A DNA stretch of 64,000 nt from assembly GCF_016595245.1 (NCBI RefSeq), contig NZ_JAENHM010000058.1, forward strand, positions 1 to 64,000, given 5' to 3'. The DNA comes from Azospirillum endophyticum. Lineage in GTDB: Bacteria > Pseudomonadota > Alphaproteobacteria > Azospirillales > Azospirillaceae. Positions 51,801 through 60,314 of the stretch are shown one piece after another. The translations under genes and the position numbers were made by a program. The notes beneath the pieces are model-generated. The model did no database searches, had not been told where the DNA came from, and saw only the letters and a program-made list of their open reading frames with translations. Every line of letters begins with the position of its first letter. Within the stretch, counting starts at the first letter, position 1.

Positions 51801-52714
51801 CATCGACCCCGGATTCGACCGGCACGGCGCCGGACGACAGGAAGGACCGCTTTGCGACGCTGACTTTCGAGCGGGAGGTGGCCGCCCCGTTGTCGGTGCT
51901 GTGGCAGGCGTGGACGGCCCCCGCCGCCCGGATGGTCTGGGCCGCGCCTGCGCCCTCGGTCACGGTGGAGTTCCTGGAGGCCGACAGCAGGGTGGGGGGA
52001 CGCGAGGTCTCGCTCTGCAAAGTGGAGGGGCAGCCGGACATCCGTTGCGAGGTCGGCTGGCTGGAGTTGCAGCCGGCGCTGCGCAGCGTGAACTACGAGG
52101 TGGTTTCGTCCGAGGGCATGACGCAATCGGCCGCGCTGGTGACGGCGGATTTCTCGGGCACGGACGCGCGCAGCCGGCTGGTCGTCACGGTGCAGCTTTC
52201 CTCGCTGGCCAAGGCCATGGAAGCCGGCTACCGGCAGGGCTTCGGGGCCGGACTGGACAATCTCGCCGGCGTGGCGCAGCGGACCATGGTGCTCGAGCGC
52301 GTGATACAGGCGCCCAGGAGCCTGGTCTGGGGGGCGTGGATGAATCCCGAGACCCTGCCGCAATGGTGGGGGCCGGACGGGTTCTCTTGCCGGACGACGC
52401 GGATCGACCTGCGGGCGGGCGGCGACTGGGTCTTCGACATGATCGCGCCGGACGGGACGGTCTTTCCGAACCACCATCGGTACGGAGAGGTCCTGCCCGA
52501 GGAAAGACTAGGCTACACGCTTCTTTGGGGCGAGAACGGGCCGAAACATGCCGACGCCTGGGCCGCGTTCGAGGACCGGGACGGCGCGACGAAGGTGACG
52601 CTGGGCATGGTCTTCACCACGGTTTCCGAGTTCCAGGAGGCGAAGGGGTTCGGTGCCGAGAAACTGGGGCAGCAGACGCTGGGAAAGCTGGACCGCTTCG
52701 TCGCATCCCGCTGA
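51797..52714 (+). CDS. Tandem AHSA1/SRPBCC domain protein
   Basis: 305 aa made of two START-like AHSA1 domains in a row: TFEREVAAPLSVLWQAWTAP (first) and LERVIQAPRSLVWGAWMNPE with LPQWWGPDGF (second), ending TLGKLDRFVAS. Usually one gene encodes one domain, so this looks like a fusion or duplication; the halves have diverged. The cavity fold binds hydrophobic ligands, but the ligand is unknown. Co-transcribed with the ArsR repressor (ATGA overlap). Confidence 0.85.
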   Translation: MTSTPDSTGTAPDDRKDRFATLTFEREVAAPLSVLWQAWTAPAARMVWAAPAPSVTVEFLEADSRVGGREVSLCKVEGQPDIRCEVGWLELQPALRSVNYEVVSSEGMTQSAALVTADFSGTDARSRLVVTVQLSSLAKAMEAGYRQGFGAGLDNLAGVAQRTMVLERVIQAPRSLVWGAWMNPETLPQWWGPDGFSCRTTRIDLRAGGDWVFDMIAPDGTVFPNHHRYGEVLPEERLGYTLLWGENGPKHADAWAAFEDRDGATKVTLGMVFTTVSEFQEAKGFGAEKLGQQTLGKLDRFVASR

Positions 52715-52973
52715 ACCGCCGGGGCTTCGCGTCTCCTCGGCCTTGAATTGTCGAGGGGGCGTGCCCGGGAAGGCGGAAGGCTGCGAATGAATGCACGGTC
52801 GGTGGGGTGAGTGAGCTTCGTCCCAGGTCCGGTGGACATCCCGGCTTGGATCCGATCGGAGCGGGAAGACCTCCGATGACGAAGACGAGGCGGTTCTCCA
52901 AGGCCTCTGCCGCGCTCTCGATCCGAATATGCAGGCGCTTCCTCCGGAAACGGCTCCTTTGCTGGACGGTTGG

Positions 52974-53354
52974 TTACTGGCGCACCAGCAGGTCCAGCGG
53001 GACATGCAGTGCGGCGGCGATCTTCGCCATCGCGTCGAGGCTACCGGGCTTGCGGGCGTTCTCGATCTCCGAAAGATAAGAGGGTGCAACACCCGCGGCC
53101 TCCGCAAGCCCACGCGCCGTGAAGCCGCGATGCTCGCGGAAGACGATGACCGGGTGTTCGCCGTCGAGGATTCGTTCGGCCAGTTCGAAGGGAAACGCCT
53201 CCGTCTCGCCGGCGGTGAGGCGGGCTTTCACCGCGTCGGCGTCGGCAAGGTCTTGCGCGTCGGCGACCAGATCGGCCAGGGCCTCGTAATCGGTCCGGCT
53301 CAGCGTCACGGTGTCCGCCGTCTCCGCGATCGGCGTGATGGGCAGGGCGTTCAT
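52974..53354 (-). CDS. HTH antitoxin (HigA/XRE type)
   Basis: 126 aa. The C-terminal half is an XRE helix-turn-helix (FTARGLAEAAGVAPSYLSEI, then ENARKPGSLDAMAKIAAALH). The N-terminal half (LSRTDYEALADLVADAQDLA) is probably the toxin-contacting part. Its ATG overlaps the toxin stop. The order toxin first, antitoxin second is that of HigBA systems. It should repress the operon and neutralise the toxin. Confidence 0.85.
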   Translation of the reverse strand: MNALPITPIAETADTVTLSRTDYEALADLVADAQDLADADAVKARLTAGETEAFPFELAERILDGEHPVIVFREHRGFTARGLAEAAGVAPSYLSEIENARKPGSLDAMAKIAAALHVPLDLLVRQ

Positions 53355-53602
53355 CGGTAGACCTCCTTGCGGTTCCCAACATTCAGCACGGTGATCACCA
53401 GCGCGTCCCCGTCGATGTGATAGACGGCGCGCCAGTCGCCATGGCGGATGCGCCCGCGCCCGCCACCGAACGCCTTTGCCCAGGGATGCGGATCGTAGGG
53501 GGAGGCGGCGAACGTCTTCAGCTTCGTCCGCAGTCCATCCGCATCGCCTTTCGGCATGCGGAGCAGGACCTTCAATGCGGTTGCCTCGATCACGAGCTTC
53601 AT
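53351..53602 (-). CDS. RelE/HigB-type toxin
   Basis: 83 aa. MKLVIEATALKVLLRMPKGD, then the RelE core GRGRIRHGDWRAVYHIDGDA and VITVLNVGNRKEVYR. RelE-family toxins cleave mRNA on the ribosome. First gene of a two-gene leftward operon, overlapping the antitoxin by four bases. The promoter and its operator should lie in 53603-53743, where TTCGCTATTGGCGAA (53646-53660) is a palindrome. Confidence 0.88.
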   Translation of the reverse strand: MKLVIEATALKVLLRMPKGDADGLRTKLKTFAASPYDPHPWAKAFGGGRGRIRHGDWRAVYHIDGDALVITVLNVGNRKEVYR

Positions 53603-53645
53603 ACACCCATGATCGCTGATGGCGAATACGCTGTCAAACGCCTAT

Positions 53646-53660
53646 TCGCTATTGGCGAAT
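53646..53660. promoter_or_regulatory. Candidate operator of the toxin-antitoxin operon
   Basis: TTCGCTATTGGCGAA is an inverted repeat (TTCGC-N5-GCGAA) about 45-60 bases upstream of the toxin start; a second, diverged partner TCGCTGATGGCGAA lies at 53612-53625. Paired palindromes are typical of antitoxin binding sites. Inferred from sequence only. Confidence 0.55.
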
Positions 53661-53743
53661 GTGCTTCTTTTCTGGCTGCTCAAGCAGCCCTGCCGACATG
53701 TGGCCGTGACGCCGAAGCGAGGATCCGCTCCCGCTCCCGCCAA

Positions 53744-54505
53744 TCACTTGCCGCCGGTGACGTCGAGGAAGGTGCCGGTGATGAAGGACGCCTCGGCGCT
53801 CGCCAGCCACAGGATCGCCCGCGCGACCTCCTCGGGCTGGCCGCCCCGTCCCATCGGGATCGAGTCCTTGACGCGATCCACCCGTCCCGGCTCCCCGCCG
53901 CTCGCATGCATCTCCGTGTAGATGTGGCCGGGACGGATGCAGTTGACGCGGATGCCGTCCCGCGCGACCTCCTTGGCGAAGCCGGTCGTGAAGGTCTCGA
54001 GCGCGCCCTTGGAGGCGGCATAGTCGACATATTCGTTCGGACTGCCGAGCCGGGCCGAGGCCGACGAGACGTTGATCACCACGCCGCCCGGCCCGCCATG
54101 GCGATGGGACATGCGCTTCGCCGCCTGCTGGGTGCAGAGGATCGGGCCGATCGCATTGACCGCGAAGACGCGCTGCATCCGCTCGAAGTCGAGATCCTCG
54201 GTCCGGCACTGCCGCGCGAGCATCGCGGCGTTGTTGACCAGGACGTCGATCCGGCCGAACTCCCGGTCGATCGCGGCGAACAGCTGGGCGACCTGCGCTG
54301 GATCCGCGCTGTCGGCGCGCACGGCCAGGGCCCGGCGCCCCAGGGCTTCCACATCCGCCGCCACCGCGAGGGCGGCGGACTCGTTGGCGACGAAGCTGAT
54401 CGCGACATCGTAGCCCTGCGCGGCGGCAAGCTTTGCGGTCGCCGCGCCGACGCCGCGCCCTCCACCGGTTATCAGAATCAGCGGTGCCTGAGAGACGGTG
54501 TTCAT
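53744..54505 (-). CDS. Short-chain dehydrogenase/reductase
   Basis: 253 aa classical SDR. Cofactor site LILITGGGRGVGAATAKLAA, NNAAMLARQ, catalytic Ser in INVSSASARLGSPNEY with YVDYAASKGALETFT (Tyr-x3-Lys), and RPGHIYTEMHASGG. It reduces or oxidises an unknown alcohol/ketone with NAD(P). The start overlaps the stop of the MFS gene by four bases, so the two form an operon. AAGAAGGG is the ribosome site. LysR control from the divergent gene is likely. Confidence 0.92.
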   Translation of the reverse strand: MNTVSQAPLILITGGGRGVGAATAKLAAAQGYDVAISFVANESAALAVAADVEALGRRALAVRADSADPAQVAQLFAAIDREFGRIDVLVNNAAMLARQCRTEDLDFERMQRVFAVNAIGPILCTQQAAKRMSHRHGGPGGVVINVSSASARLGSPNEYVDYAASKGALETFTTGFAKEVARDGIRVNCIRPGHIYTEMHASGGEPGRVDRVKDSIPMGRGGQPEEVARAILWLASAEASFITGTFLDVTGGK

Positions 54506-55731
54506 TGGGAGACCCTTCTTGTGGTGGCGAGAGATCCCGCGCCGGAGTCGCTCAGATGCGGCCTCAGCGTCAGGACGAGCGGAACGATCAGGGCGGCGGT
54601 CGCCGCCGAGGCCAGGACGCCGACCGTCTGGCTGCTGTGGTCGGCGATCGCGCCGTAGAGGATCGGCGCGACGCCTCCGGAGCCGATCACGCTGGTGTAG
54701 AAGACCGCGAAGGCCCGGCCGGTATCGCCGTCGGAAAGCTCCGGCACGGTGCCGTACAGCACCGAAGAGGTGCCGTTGAGCACGATGCCGAGCAGCGGCA
54801 GCAGGATGAGCGTCGGCGTCAGCGGCGTGACCAGCGTCGCCACGATCAGCAGCGCCGTGGCGGCTTCGGTCACCATGACGCTGCCGACGACGCCGATCCG
54901 TTCCCCGAGCCGGCTGCAGGTTGCCTTGCCGAACGCGCCGCCGATGAACAGCAGGGCGAGGGCGAGGCCGACCGTGCCGGTGTCCCCGCCCTGTCCATGG
55001 ATGAGGAAGGGCAGGAAGAGCAGATAGCCCATGCGAGTCGCCGTATCGAGCCCGCCGATCGCCGTCAGGATGCCGAAGCCGCCGCGGCCTTGGCCGGAAG
55101 CCGCCCCGGTCTTGGCGGTCCTGCCGACGGGAGCCGCCGGCGCCAGCGGCACCAGGGCGGCCGACAATGCCAGCCCCAGCACCGCCAGCAGCCCCAGCAC
55201 CGGCTGCCAGCCGAGGGTCGGCAACAGCACGGCGACGAGGGCCGGCAGGGCGGCTTTGCCGAGATCGCCCGAGAAATTGTAGATGCCGAGCGGATGCCGG
55301 GATGCCGCGCCGTAGCTGGCGGTGACGAGCAGCGAGCCGCAAGGGTGCTGGATGCTCGATCCGATGCCGGCCACGACGAGGCCGACGCAAAGACCGGCAA
55401 AGCCGAATGGCGCCGCCATGATCAGCAGGCCCGCCGCCGCGAGGACGGTCGACAGGATCAGCGCCGTCCGCGGCGACAGGCCGCGCAGTGCCCGGTCGGC
55501 CGGGATTTGCAGGCCTCCCATCGTCCCGGAATAGAGGGCGCGGACGACGGCGAGCGCCGCATAGGACAGGCCGAACTGCGCCTGCCAGACCGGCAGGAAG
55601 ACATAGAGGGCGTCGGTGTAGCCGTCATGCAGCGCATGGGCGAGGCACGCGCCCGTCAGACTCTTCTTTTTCCTGGTCCACCACTGTCCCGATTTCATCT
55701 TTGACGGCTTTCCCGGAAGCGCAATAGGCAT
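54502..55731 (-). CDS. MFS transporter (fosmidomycin-resistance/Fsr-like)
   Basis: About 409 aa with twelve predicted helices. LTGACLAHALHDGYTDALYV at the start is typical of Fsr-type drug exporters; other segments are IGSSIQHPCGSLLVTASYGA and GTSSVLYGTVPELSDGDTGR. It probably exports a small organic compound. ATG 55731 is the first ATG of the frame; ATG 55698 is an alternative that starts just before the first helix. Heads an operon with the SDR gene, divergent from a LysR gene. Confidence 0.87.
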   Translation of the reverse strand: MPIALPGKPSKMKSGQWWTRKKKSLTGACLAHALHDGYTDALYVFLPVWQAQFGLSYAALAVVRALYSGTMGGLQIPADRALRGLSPRTALILSTVLAAAGLLIMAAPFGFAGLCVGLVVAGIGSSIQHPCGSLLVTASYGAASRHPLGIYNFSGDLGKAALPALVAVLLPTLGWQPVLGLLAVLGLALSAALVPLAPAAPVGRTAKTGAASGQGRGGFGILTAIGGLDTATRMGYLLFLPFLIHGQGGDTGTVGLALALLFIGGAFGKATCSRLGERIGVVGSVMVTEAATALLIVATLVTPLTPTLILLPLLGIVLNGTSSVLYGTVPELSDGDTGRAFAVFYTSVIGSGGVAPILYGAIADHSSQTVGVLASAATAALIVPLVLTLRPHLSDSGAGSLATTRRVSQ

Positions 55732-55757
55732 TGTTCGGCTGGGTTCATTCCGACGAC

Positions 55758-55834
55758 ACGGTATACGCGTGAGATTTCGTCGACTAGTCTGCTTTGACTC
55801 ACGGATACCGTTCGTTTTTCTCACGGATTGCCCT
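55758..55834. promoter_or_regulatory. LysR-type operator region between divergent genes
   Basis: ACGGTATACGCGTGAG (55758-55773) and CTCACGGATACCGT (55798-55811) form an imperfect inverted repeat, and a third half site CTCACGGAT starts at 55820. It lies between the MFS gene and the LysR gene, which start about 115 bases apart. Recognition by the LysR protein is inferred from position. Confidence 0.55.
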
Positions 55835-55845
55835 ACGGATCGCCC

Positions 55846-56742
55846 ATGCGCCGCCTTCCCCCCCTGAACGCCCTGCGCATCTTCGAGGTCGCCGCCCGGA
55901 CCGGCAGCTATGCCGAAGCCGGGGCCGAACTCGGTCTCACCCATGGCGCGGTGAGCCGGCAGATCGCCGCGCTCGAAGGCTGGCTCGGGCAAAGGCTGTT
56001 CGTAAAGGACGGGCGCCGCATGGTCGCGACGCCGATGGCCAGGATCTTCGCCGCCGAGGTCGAGCTGTCCTTCGATCGGCTGGCCGTCGCGGCGGAAGCC
56101 TGCGGCCGGCCCGATGCGCGCCGCATCCTGCGTGTCAGCGCCCCGACCAGCTTCGCGATGCGCTGGCTGATCCCGCGCCTCGATCGCTACCACGCCGGCC
56201 ATCCGCAGGTCGAAGTCGCAGTCACCACGGTTTCGACCGTGTTCGAGGAGTTGCGCGGCGGCGTCGACGTGGCGATCCGGCGCGGCGCCGCCCGCGAGCA
56301 TGCGTGGCCGCAGCATCGCGTCGTCCCGGTGCTGGAGGACGTGGACACGCTGATCATGAGCCCGGCGCTGTTCGCGCGGCGGCCGATCCTGAAGCCCGCC
56401 GACATCGAGGGACATACGCTGCTCGCAAGCGAAACCCGGGCCGGCGATTGGACGGACTGGCTCGAGGCGGCGGGGCTCCAGCATCTTGCCGGCCGGCCCC
56501 GCCGGATATTCGACCATTTCTTCGTGACCCGGCAGGCGGTGGAGGATGGGCTCGGCATCGGCATCGGCCCGTTGCCGATGCTGGAGATCGACGTCGCCGG
56601 CGGAAGGCTGATGACGCCGCTGCCGGAGATCCGGGTTCCGAGGACGGGCTATGTCGCGCTCATTCCCCGTCAGGCCGATGCCGGAAACCTGGTGGCCGGC
56701 TTCGTCGACTGGCTTGCCGGAGAGGCCCGCGGACCGGGATGA
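55846..56742 (+). CDS. LysR family transcriptional regulator
   Basis: 298 aa. The N-terminal helix-turn-helix (LNALRIFEVAARTGSYAEAG, LGLTHGAVSRQIAALEGWLG) is GcvA-like, and the rest is a substrate-binding effector domain (RILRVSAPTSFAMRWLIPRL, ELRGGVDVAIRRGAAREHAW). ATG 55846 is the family start. It most likely controls the divergent MFS-SDR operon in response to the exported or reduced compound. Confidence 0.92.
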   Translation: MRRLPPLNALRIFEVAARTGSYAEAGAELGLTHGAVSRQIAALEGWLGQRLFVKDGRRMVATPMARIFAAEVELSFDRLAVAAEACGRPDARRILRVSAPTSFAMRWLIPRLDRYHAGHPQVEVAVTTVSTVFEELRGGVDVAIRRGAAREHAWPQHRVVPVLEDVDTLIMSPALFARRPILKPADIEGHTLLASETRAGDWTDWLEAAGLQHLAGRPRRIFDHFFVTRQAVEDGLGIGIGPLPMLEIDVAGGRLMTPLPEIRVPRTGYVALIPRQADAGNLVAGFVDWLAGEARGPG

Positions 56743-56907
56743 CCAAGTCCGGCGAAGCCCTGCGGCTTTTGGTCCGCCGGCGGGTAACACTAACGATCGG
56801 GATGGGATCTGGTGTAGCCTGGACGACGGAAGCCGGGGTGGCCGCCGGGGGTGGTGCGCCGGTTCGTCGACGATGCGCGAGGGCGGCCTGTTGAGCGGAG
56901 GCGTGTG

Positions 56908-57414
56908 ATGTCGAAGGTGACGGACGTCGTGCTGCGGATGGCCCGCAAGCTGACCGAGGACATCGCGGCGCTTGGCCGCCTGCGTGCCGCCGGAAAGCCG
57001 AAGACCTTTCCGCGCTTCCGCGAGATTCGGGCGGCCTATCTGGACATCCAGGGCCTGATCTTCTCGATCCAGGAAAGGCTGGGAGCCGCCGGCCGGGAAC
57101 TGCCGTCGAACTTCCCGCAATGGGTGATCCGGCAGAAGCTGAGCGCCATCGCCATCTTCACCGACATCAGCCATTCCTTCGTCAGCGACCCGCCGCTGGC
57201 GCTGACCGCTTCGCTGGGGGCCTTCGACGTCCTGGTGGCGGAGCAGAAGGCCTTCAACGAGACGCTGCACACCTTCGACAGCATGCTGCTGGAGGCCGGC
57301 ATCGACGACAAGACGGCCGACGAACTCGACGCCACCCGCAGCAAGATCGAGCAGATCCTGGGGATGATCGAAAAGCTGCTGCTGACCAGTCCCAAAATTC
57401 TCGAGGAGTTCTGA
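56908..57414 (+). CDS. Helical hypothetical protein coupled to the c-di-GMP gene
   Basis: 168 aa, unrecognised, predicted almost all helix (MARKLTEDIAALGRLRAAGK, LDATRSKIEQILGMIEKLLL). No signal or membrane segment. ATG 56908 has GGAGG upstream; its stop TGA shares the A with the next gene's ATG, so the next gene is translated from the same message. It may be a partner or regulator of the GGDEF-EAL protein. Confidence 0.65.
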   Translation: MSKVTDVVLRMARKLTEDIAALGRLRAAGKPKTFPRFREIRAAYLDIQGLIFSIQERLGAAGRELPSNFPQWVIRQKLSAIAIFTDISHSFVSDPPLALTASLGAFDVLVAEQKAFNETLHTFDSMLLEAGIDDKTADELDATRSKIEQILGMIEKLLLTSPKILEEF

Positions 57415-60206
57415 TGGCGGAACCGGCAGCCGATCCCATCGCGGACCGCCCGCCGGCCTCGGCTCCGGACACAGCCTTCCGTCGTTTTCTGCGCAATCTG
57501 CACGTGCTGCTGGCGCTTCCCCTGCTGGTTTTGATTGCCGGCGCCGGCCTGTCGCTGCTGGCGATGCGCCAGTCGGAACATCAGCTTCACCGCGAGGAGG
57601 AGCGGCGCTTTTCCGCGCGGGCGGAGGAGATCCACGCCCAGCTTGCCGACCGCCTCCGGGTGTACGAGCAGGTGGCGCGCAGCGCCGCCTCGCTGGCGAT
57701 GACCTTTCCCGACCTGCATTGGGCCCAGTGGAACCGCTTCGTCGAGGCGCTGGACATGCCGCGGCGCTATCCCGGCATCATCTCCATCGCCTATGCCCGC
57801 GCCGTGACGGCCGAGCGGGCGGGCGATCTGGTGGCGTCGATGCGGGCGGCCGGCCTGTCGGCCTTCCGCATCTGGCCGGAAAGTGCCGGAGCGGAGCGGG
57901 TGGTCAATGTCTTCACCGCTCCGGTCAACGAAGCGAATGCGCGGGCCGTCGGCTTCGACATGATGTCGGAGGCGACGCGCCGCGCCGCCATCGAGCGGGC
58001 GCGCGACAGCGGCGAGCCGGCGGCCACCCGCGCCGTCACCCTGAAGATCGACGAGGCGGCGGGGGCCAAGCCCGCCTTCATCCTCTATCAGGCCACATAC
58101 CGCGGCGATCCGCTGCCGCCGTCGCTGGAGGCGCGGCGCGCCTCCTTCACCGGCGTGGTGCTGACTCCGGTGAGGATCGGCCCGCTGGTGGACGGGCTGG
58201 TCGACGAAAGCCAGCTGGACACCGGGATCGAGATCTACGACGTGCCGCAGGCCGACGCCGAATTTCCGCTCTACCGCAGCCGCAGCCCCGTGGGGATCGC
58301 GTCCGACATCAGCCTGATGCGGGAACTGGTGGTCGGCGGGCGGGTCTGGACCGTCCGCTACGACAGCTTCCCGGACGGCCTGTTCTCCGTCCGCGACTGG
58401 GTGCCCGGGGCGCTGCTGACCGGCGGCATCGCGCTCAGCATCGCGCTGGCGCTGGCGCTGCGCATGGGGCTGGCGACCCACGCGCGGGCGGTGGAACTGG
58501 CCGACGGGATGACCGCCTCGCTGCGCCTGCAGGAGGCGGAGCGGCGGCAGCTGTTCACCCAGGCGCCGCTGGGGATCGCGTTGGTCGGCACCGACGGGCT
58601 GGTCATGGACTGCAACCCGGCCTTCGCCGCCGCCGCCGGGCTGCCCCGGCCGGAGCTGATCGGCACCGATGCGCGGCTGCGCTTCGGCGACCAGGCGTCG
58701 GTCGTCGCCCTGGAGGCGGCGCTGCAGGGGGAGAGCGGCAAGCTCGACTCCGACCAGCCGCTCCTGCTGGGCGGCCGGCGCAGCCATTTCAGCCTGCATT
58801 TCCAGCCGGTCACCGCGGACGGCGCGCTGAAATTCGTGCTGGCCTTCGCCGAGGACATCGGCGAGAAGCGCCGGGCCGAGCAGCACATCCAGTATCTGGC
58901 GCATTTCGACGCGCTGACCGGGCTGCCCAACCGGGTGCTGCTGTACGACCGCATCGCCCAGGCCCTGCGCGAGGGACGGCGCGACGACACCAAGGTGGCG
59001 GTGCTGTTCATCGACCTCGACCGCTTCAAGGTGATCAACGACAGCCTGGGCCACAGCTTCGGCGACGAGGTGCTGCGGTCGGTGGCGCGCCGGCTGCAGG
59101 CCGGCCTGCGCGACTGCGACACCGTCGGCCGGCTGGGCGGCGACGAGTTCCTGATCGTCCTGCGCCGGGTGACGGAACCGAAGGACGCGGCCTGCGTCGC
59201 GGAAAAGATCGTGGCGCATCTGGCCAGCCCCTTCGCGGTCGGCGGCCAGAATTTCGTGGTGACGCCCAGCATCGGCATCAGCCTCTACCCCGACGACGCC
59301 GACGATCCCGAAGGGCTGATCCGCTGCGCCGACATCGCCATGTACAACGCCAAGGAGCAGGGGCGGAACGGCTTCCGCTTCGTCACCCGCGAGATGGGCG
59401 CCAAGTCGCGCGAGCGCATGGACCTGGAAGGCAGCCTGCGCCGGGCGATCCGCGAGGGTCAGCTTTTCCTGGTCTACCAGCCCCAGGTCGACACCCTGAC
59501 CGGCCGCATCGTCGGGCTGGAGGCGCTGGTCCGCTGGCGCCATCCCGAAGAGGGGATGATCCTGCCCGGCCGCTTCCTGCCGGTGGCGGAGGAGACCGGG
59601 CTGGTGCTGGCGATGGGCGATTGGGTGCTGTCCGAGGCCTGCGCCCAGATCCGGCACTGGCGCACCCGCTTCGGCCTGTCGATCCCGGTGGCGGTCAACG
59701 TCTCCGGCGCCCAGTTCCGCGACGGGCAGTTGCCGGTCAAGGTCGCCCGGGCGCTCGACGCCAACGGCCTGGAGGGGCCGGAGTTGGAGATCGAGGTGAC
59801 CGAAAGCACCCTGATCGATGACGTCGAAGCCGCCGCGGAGACCCTGGCGGCGCTGAAGCGGCGCGGCGTGCTGATCGCGCTGGACGATTTCGGCACCGGC
59901 TATTCCAGCCTCAGCTACCTGCACCGGCTGCCGATCGACAAGCTGAAGATCGACCGCTCCTTCATCCACGATCTGTCGACCGGCGCCAGCGACGCCTCCG
60001 TCCCGCGCGCCATCGTCGGGCTCGGCCGCAGCCTGGGCCTGTCGGTGATCGCCGAGGGGGTGGAGACGCAGGAACAGTTGCAGCTTCTGCGCGACCTCAC
60101 CTGCGAAAGCTACCAGGGCTTCCTGTTCAGCCGTCCCGTCCCGGCCGAGGAGGTGGAGCGGCTGCTGGAGACGGTGACCGCGGTCGAGCCCTCGCCGGCG
60201 GGGTGA
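57414..60206 (+). CDS. CHASE-PAS-GGDEF-EAL c-di-GMP protein
   Basis: 930 aa. TM1 (VLLALPLLVLIAGAGLSLLA), a periplasmic CHASE sensor (about 80-300: MPRRYPGIISIAYARAVTAE, AGLSAFRIWP), TM2 (LLTGGIALSIALALALRMGL), a PAS domain (IALVGTDGLVMDCNPAFAAA), then GGDEF (RLGGDEFLIVL, residues 575-579) and EAL (VGLEALVRWRHPEEGM, residues 703-705, with DDFGTGYSSLSYLHRLPIDK). Both catalytic signatures are intact, so it may make and break c-di-GMP. Coupled to the 168-aa gene by a one-base overlap. Confidence 0.94.
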   Translation: MAEPAADPIADRPPASAPDTAFRRFLRNLHVLLALPLLVLIAGAGLSLLAMRQSEHQLHREEERRFSARAEEIHAQLADRLRVYEQVARSAASLAMTFPDLHWAQWNRFVEALDMPRRYPGIISIAYARAVTAERAGDLVASMRAAGLSAFRIWPESAGAERVVNVFTAPVNEANARAVGFDMMSEATRRAAIERARDSGEPAATRAVTLKIDEAAGAKPAFILYQATYRGDPLPPSLEARRASFTGVVLTPVRIGPLVDGLVDESQLDTGIEIYDVPQADAEFPLYRSRSPVGIASDISLMRELVVGGRVWTVRYDSFPDGLFSVRDWVPGALLTGGIALSIALALALRMGLATHARAVELADGMTASLRLQEAERRQLFTQAPLGIALVGTDGLVMDCNPAFAAAAGLPRPELIGTDARLRFGDQASVVALEAALQGESGKLDSDQPLLLGGRRSHFSLHFQPVTADGALKFVLAFAEDIGEKRRAEQHIQYLAHFDALTGLPNRVLLYDRIAQALREGRRDDTKVAVLFIDLDRFKVINDSLGHSFGDEVLRSVARRLQAGLRDCDTVGRLGGDEFLIVLRRVTEPKDAACVAEKIVAHLASPFAVGGQNFVVTPSIGISLYPDDADDPEGLIRCADIAMYNAKEQGRNGFRFVTREMGAKSRERMDLEGSLRRAIREGQLFLVYQPQVDTLTGRIVGLEALVRWRHPEEGMILPGRFLPVAEETGLVLAMGDWVLSEACAQIRHWRTRFGLSIPVAVNVSGAQFRDGQLPVKVARALDANGLEGPELEIEVTESTLIDDVEAAAETLAALKRRGVLIALDDFGTGYSSLSYLHRLPIDKLKIDRSFIHDLSTGASDASVPRAIVGLGRSLGLSVIAEGVETQEQLQLLRDLTCESYQGFLFSRPVPAEEVERLLETVTAVEPSPAG

Positions 60207-60314
60207 CGGCCCGCCCGGCCCGCCGGCGAACCGGGCGGCGCTGTGGCGTCCGGCGGCGGTCTATGCGACGCTCGCCATCGGTGCCGGCCCGCCCGGCCCG
60301 GGCGAAAGGGAAGC

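Noticed and set aside
53603-53743. Small protein gene between the toxin and SDR genes
   Set aside because: Frames here are antisense extensions; the stretch instead holds the operator-like palindromes.
54502-57270. A 922-codon leftward frame extending the MFS gene far upstream
   Set aside because: The first 500 codons run antisense to the LysR gene and the 168-aa gene and have no motif; the MFS protein starts at 55731 or 55698.
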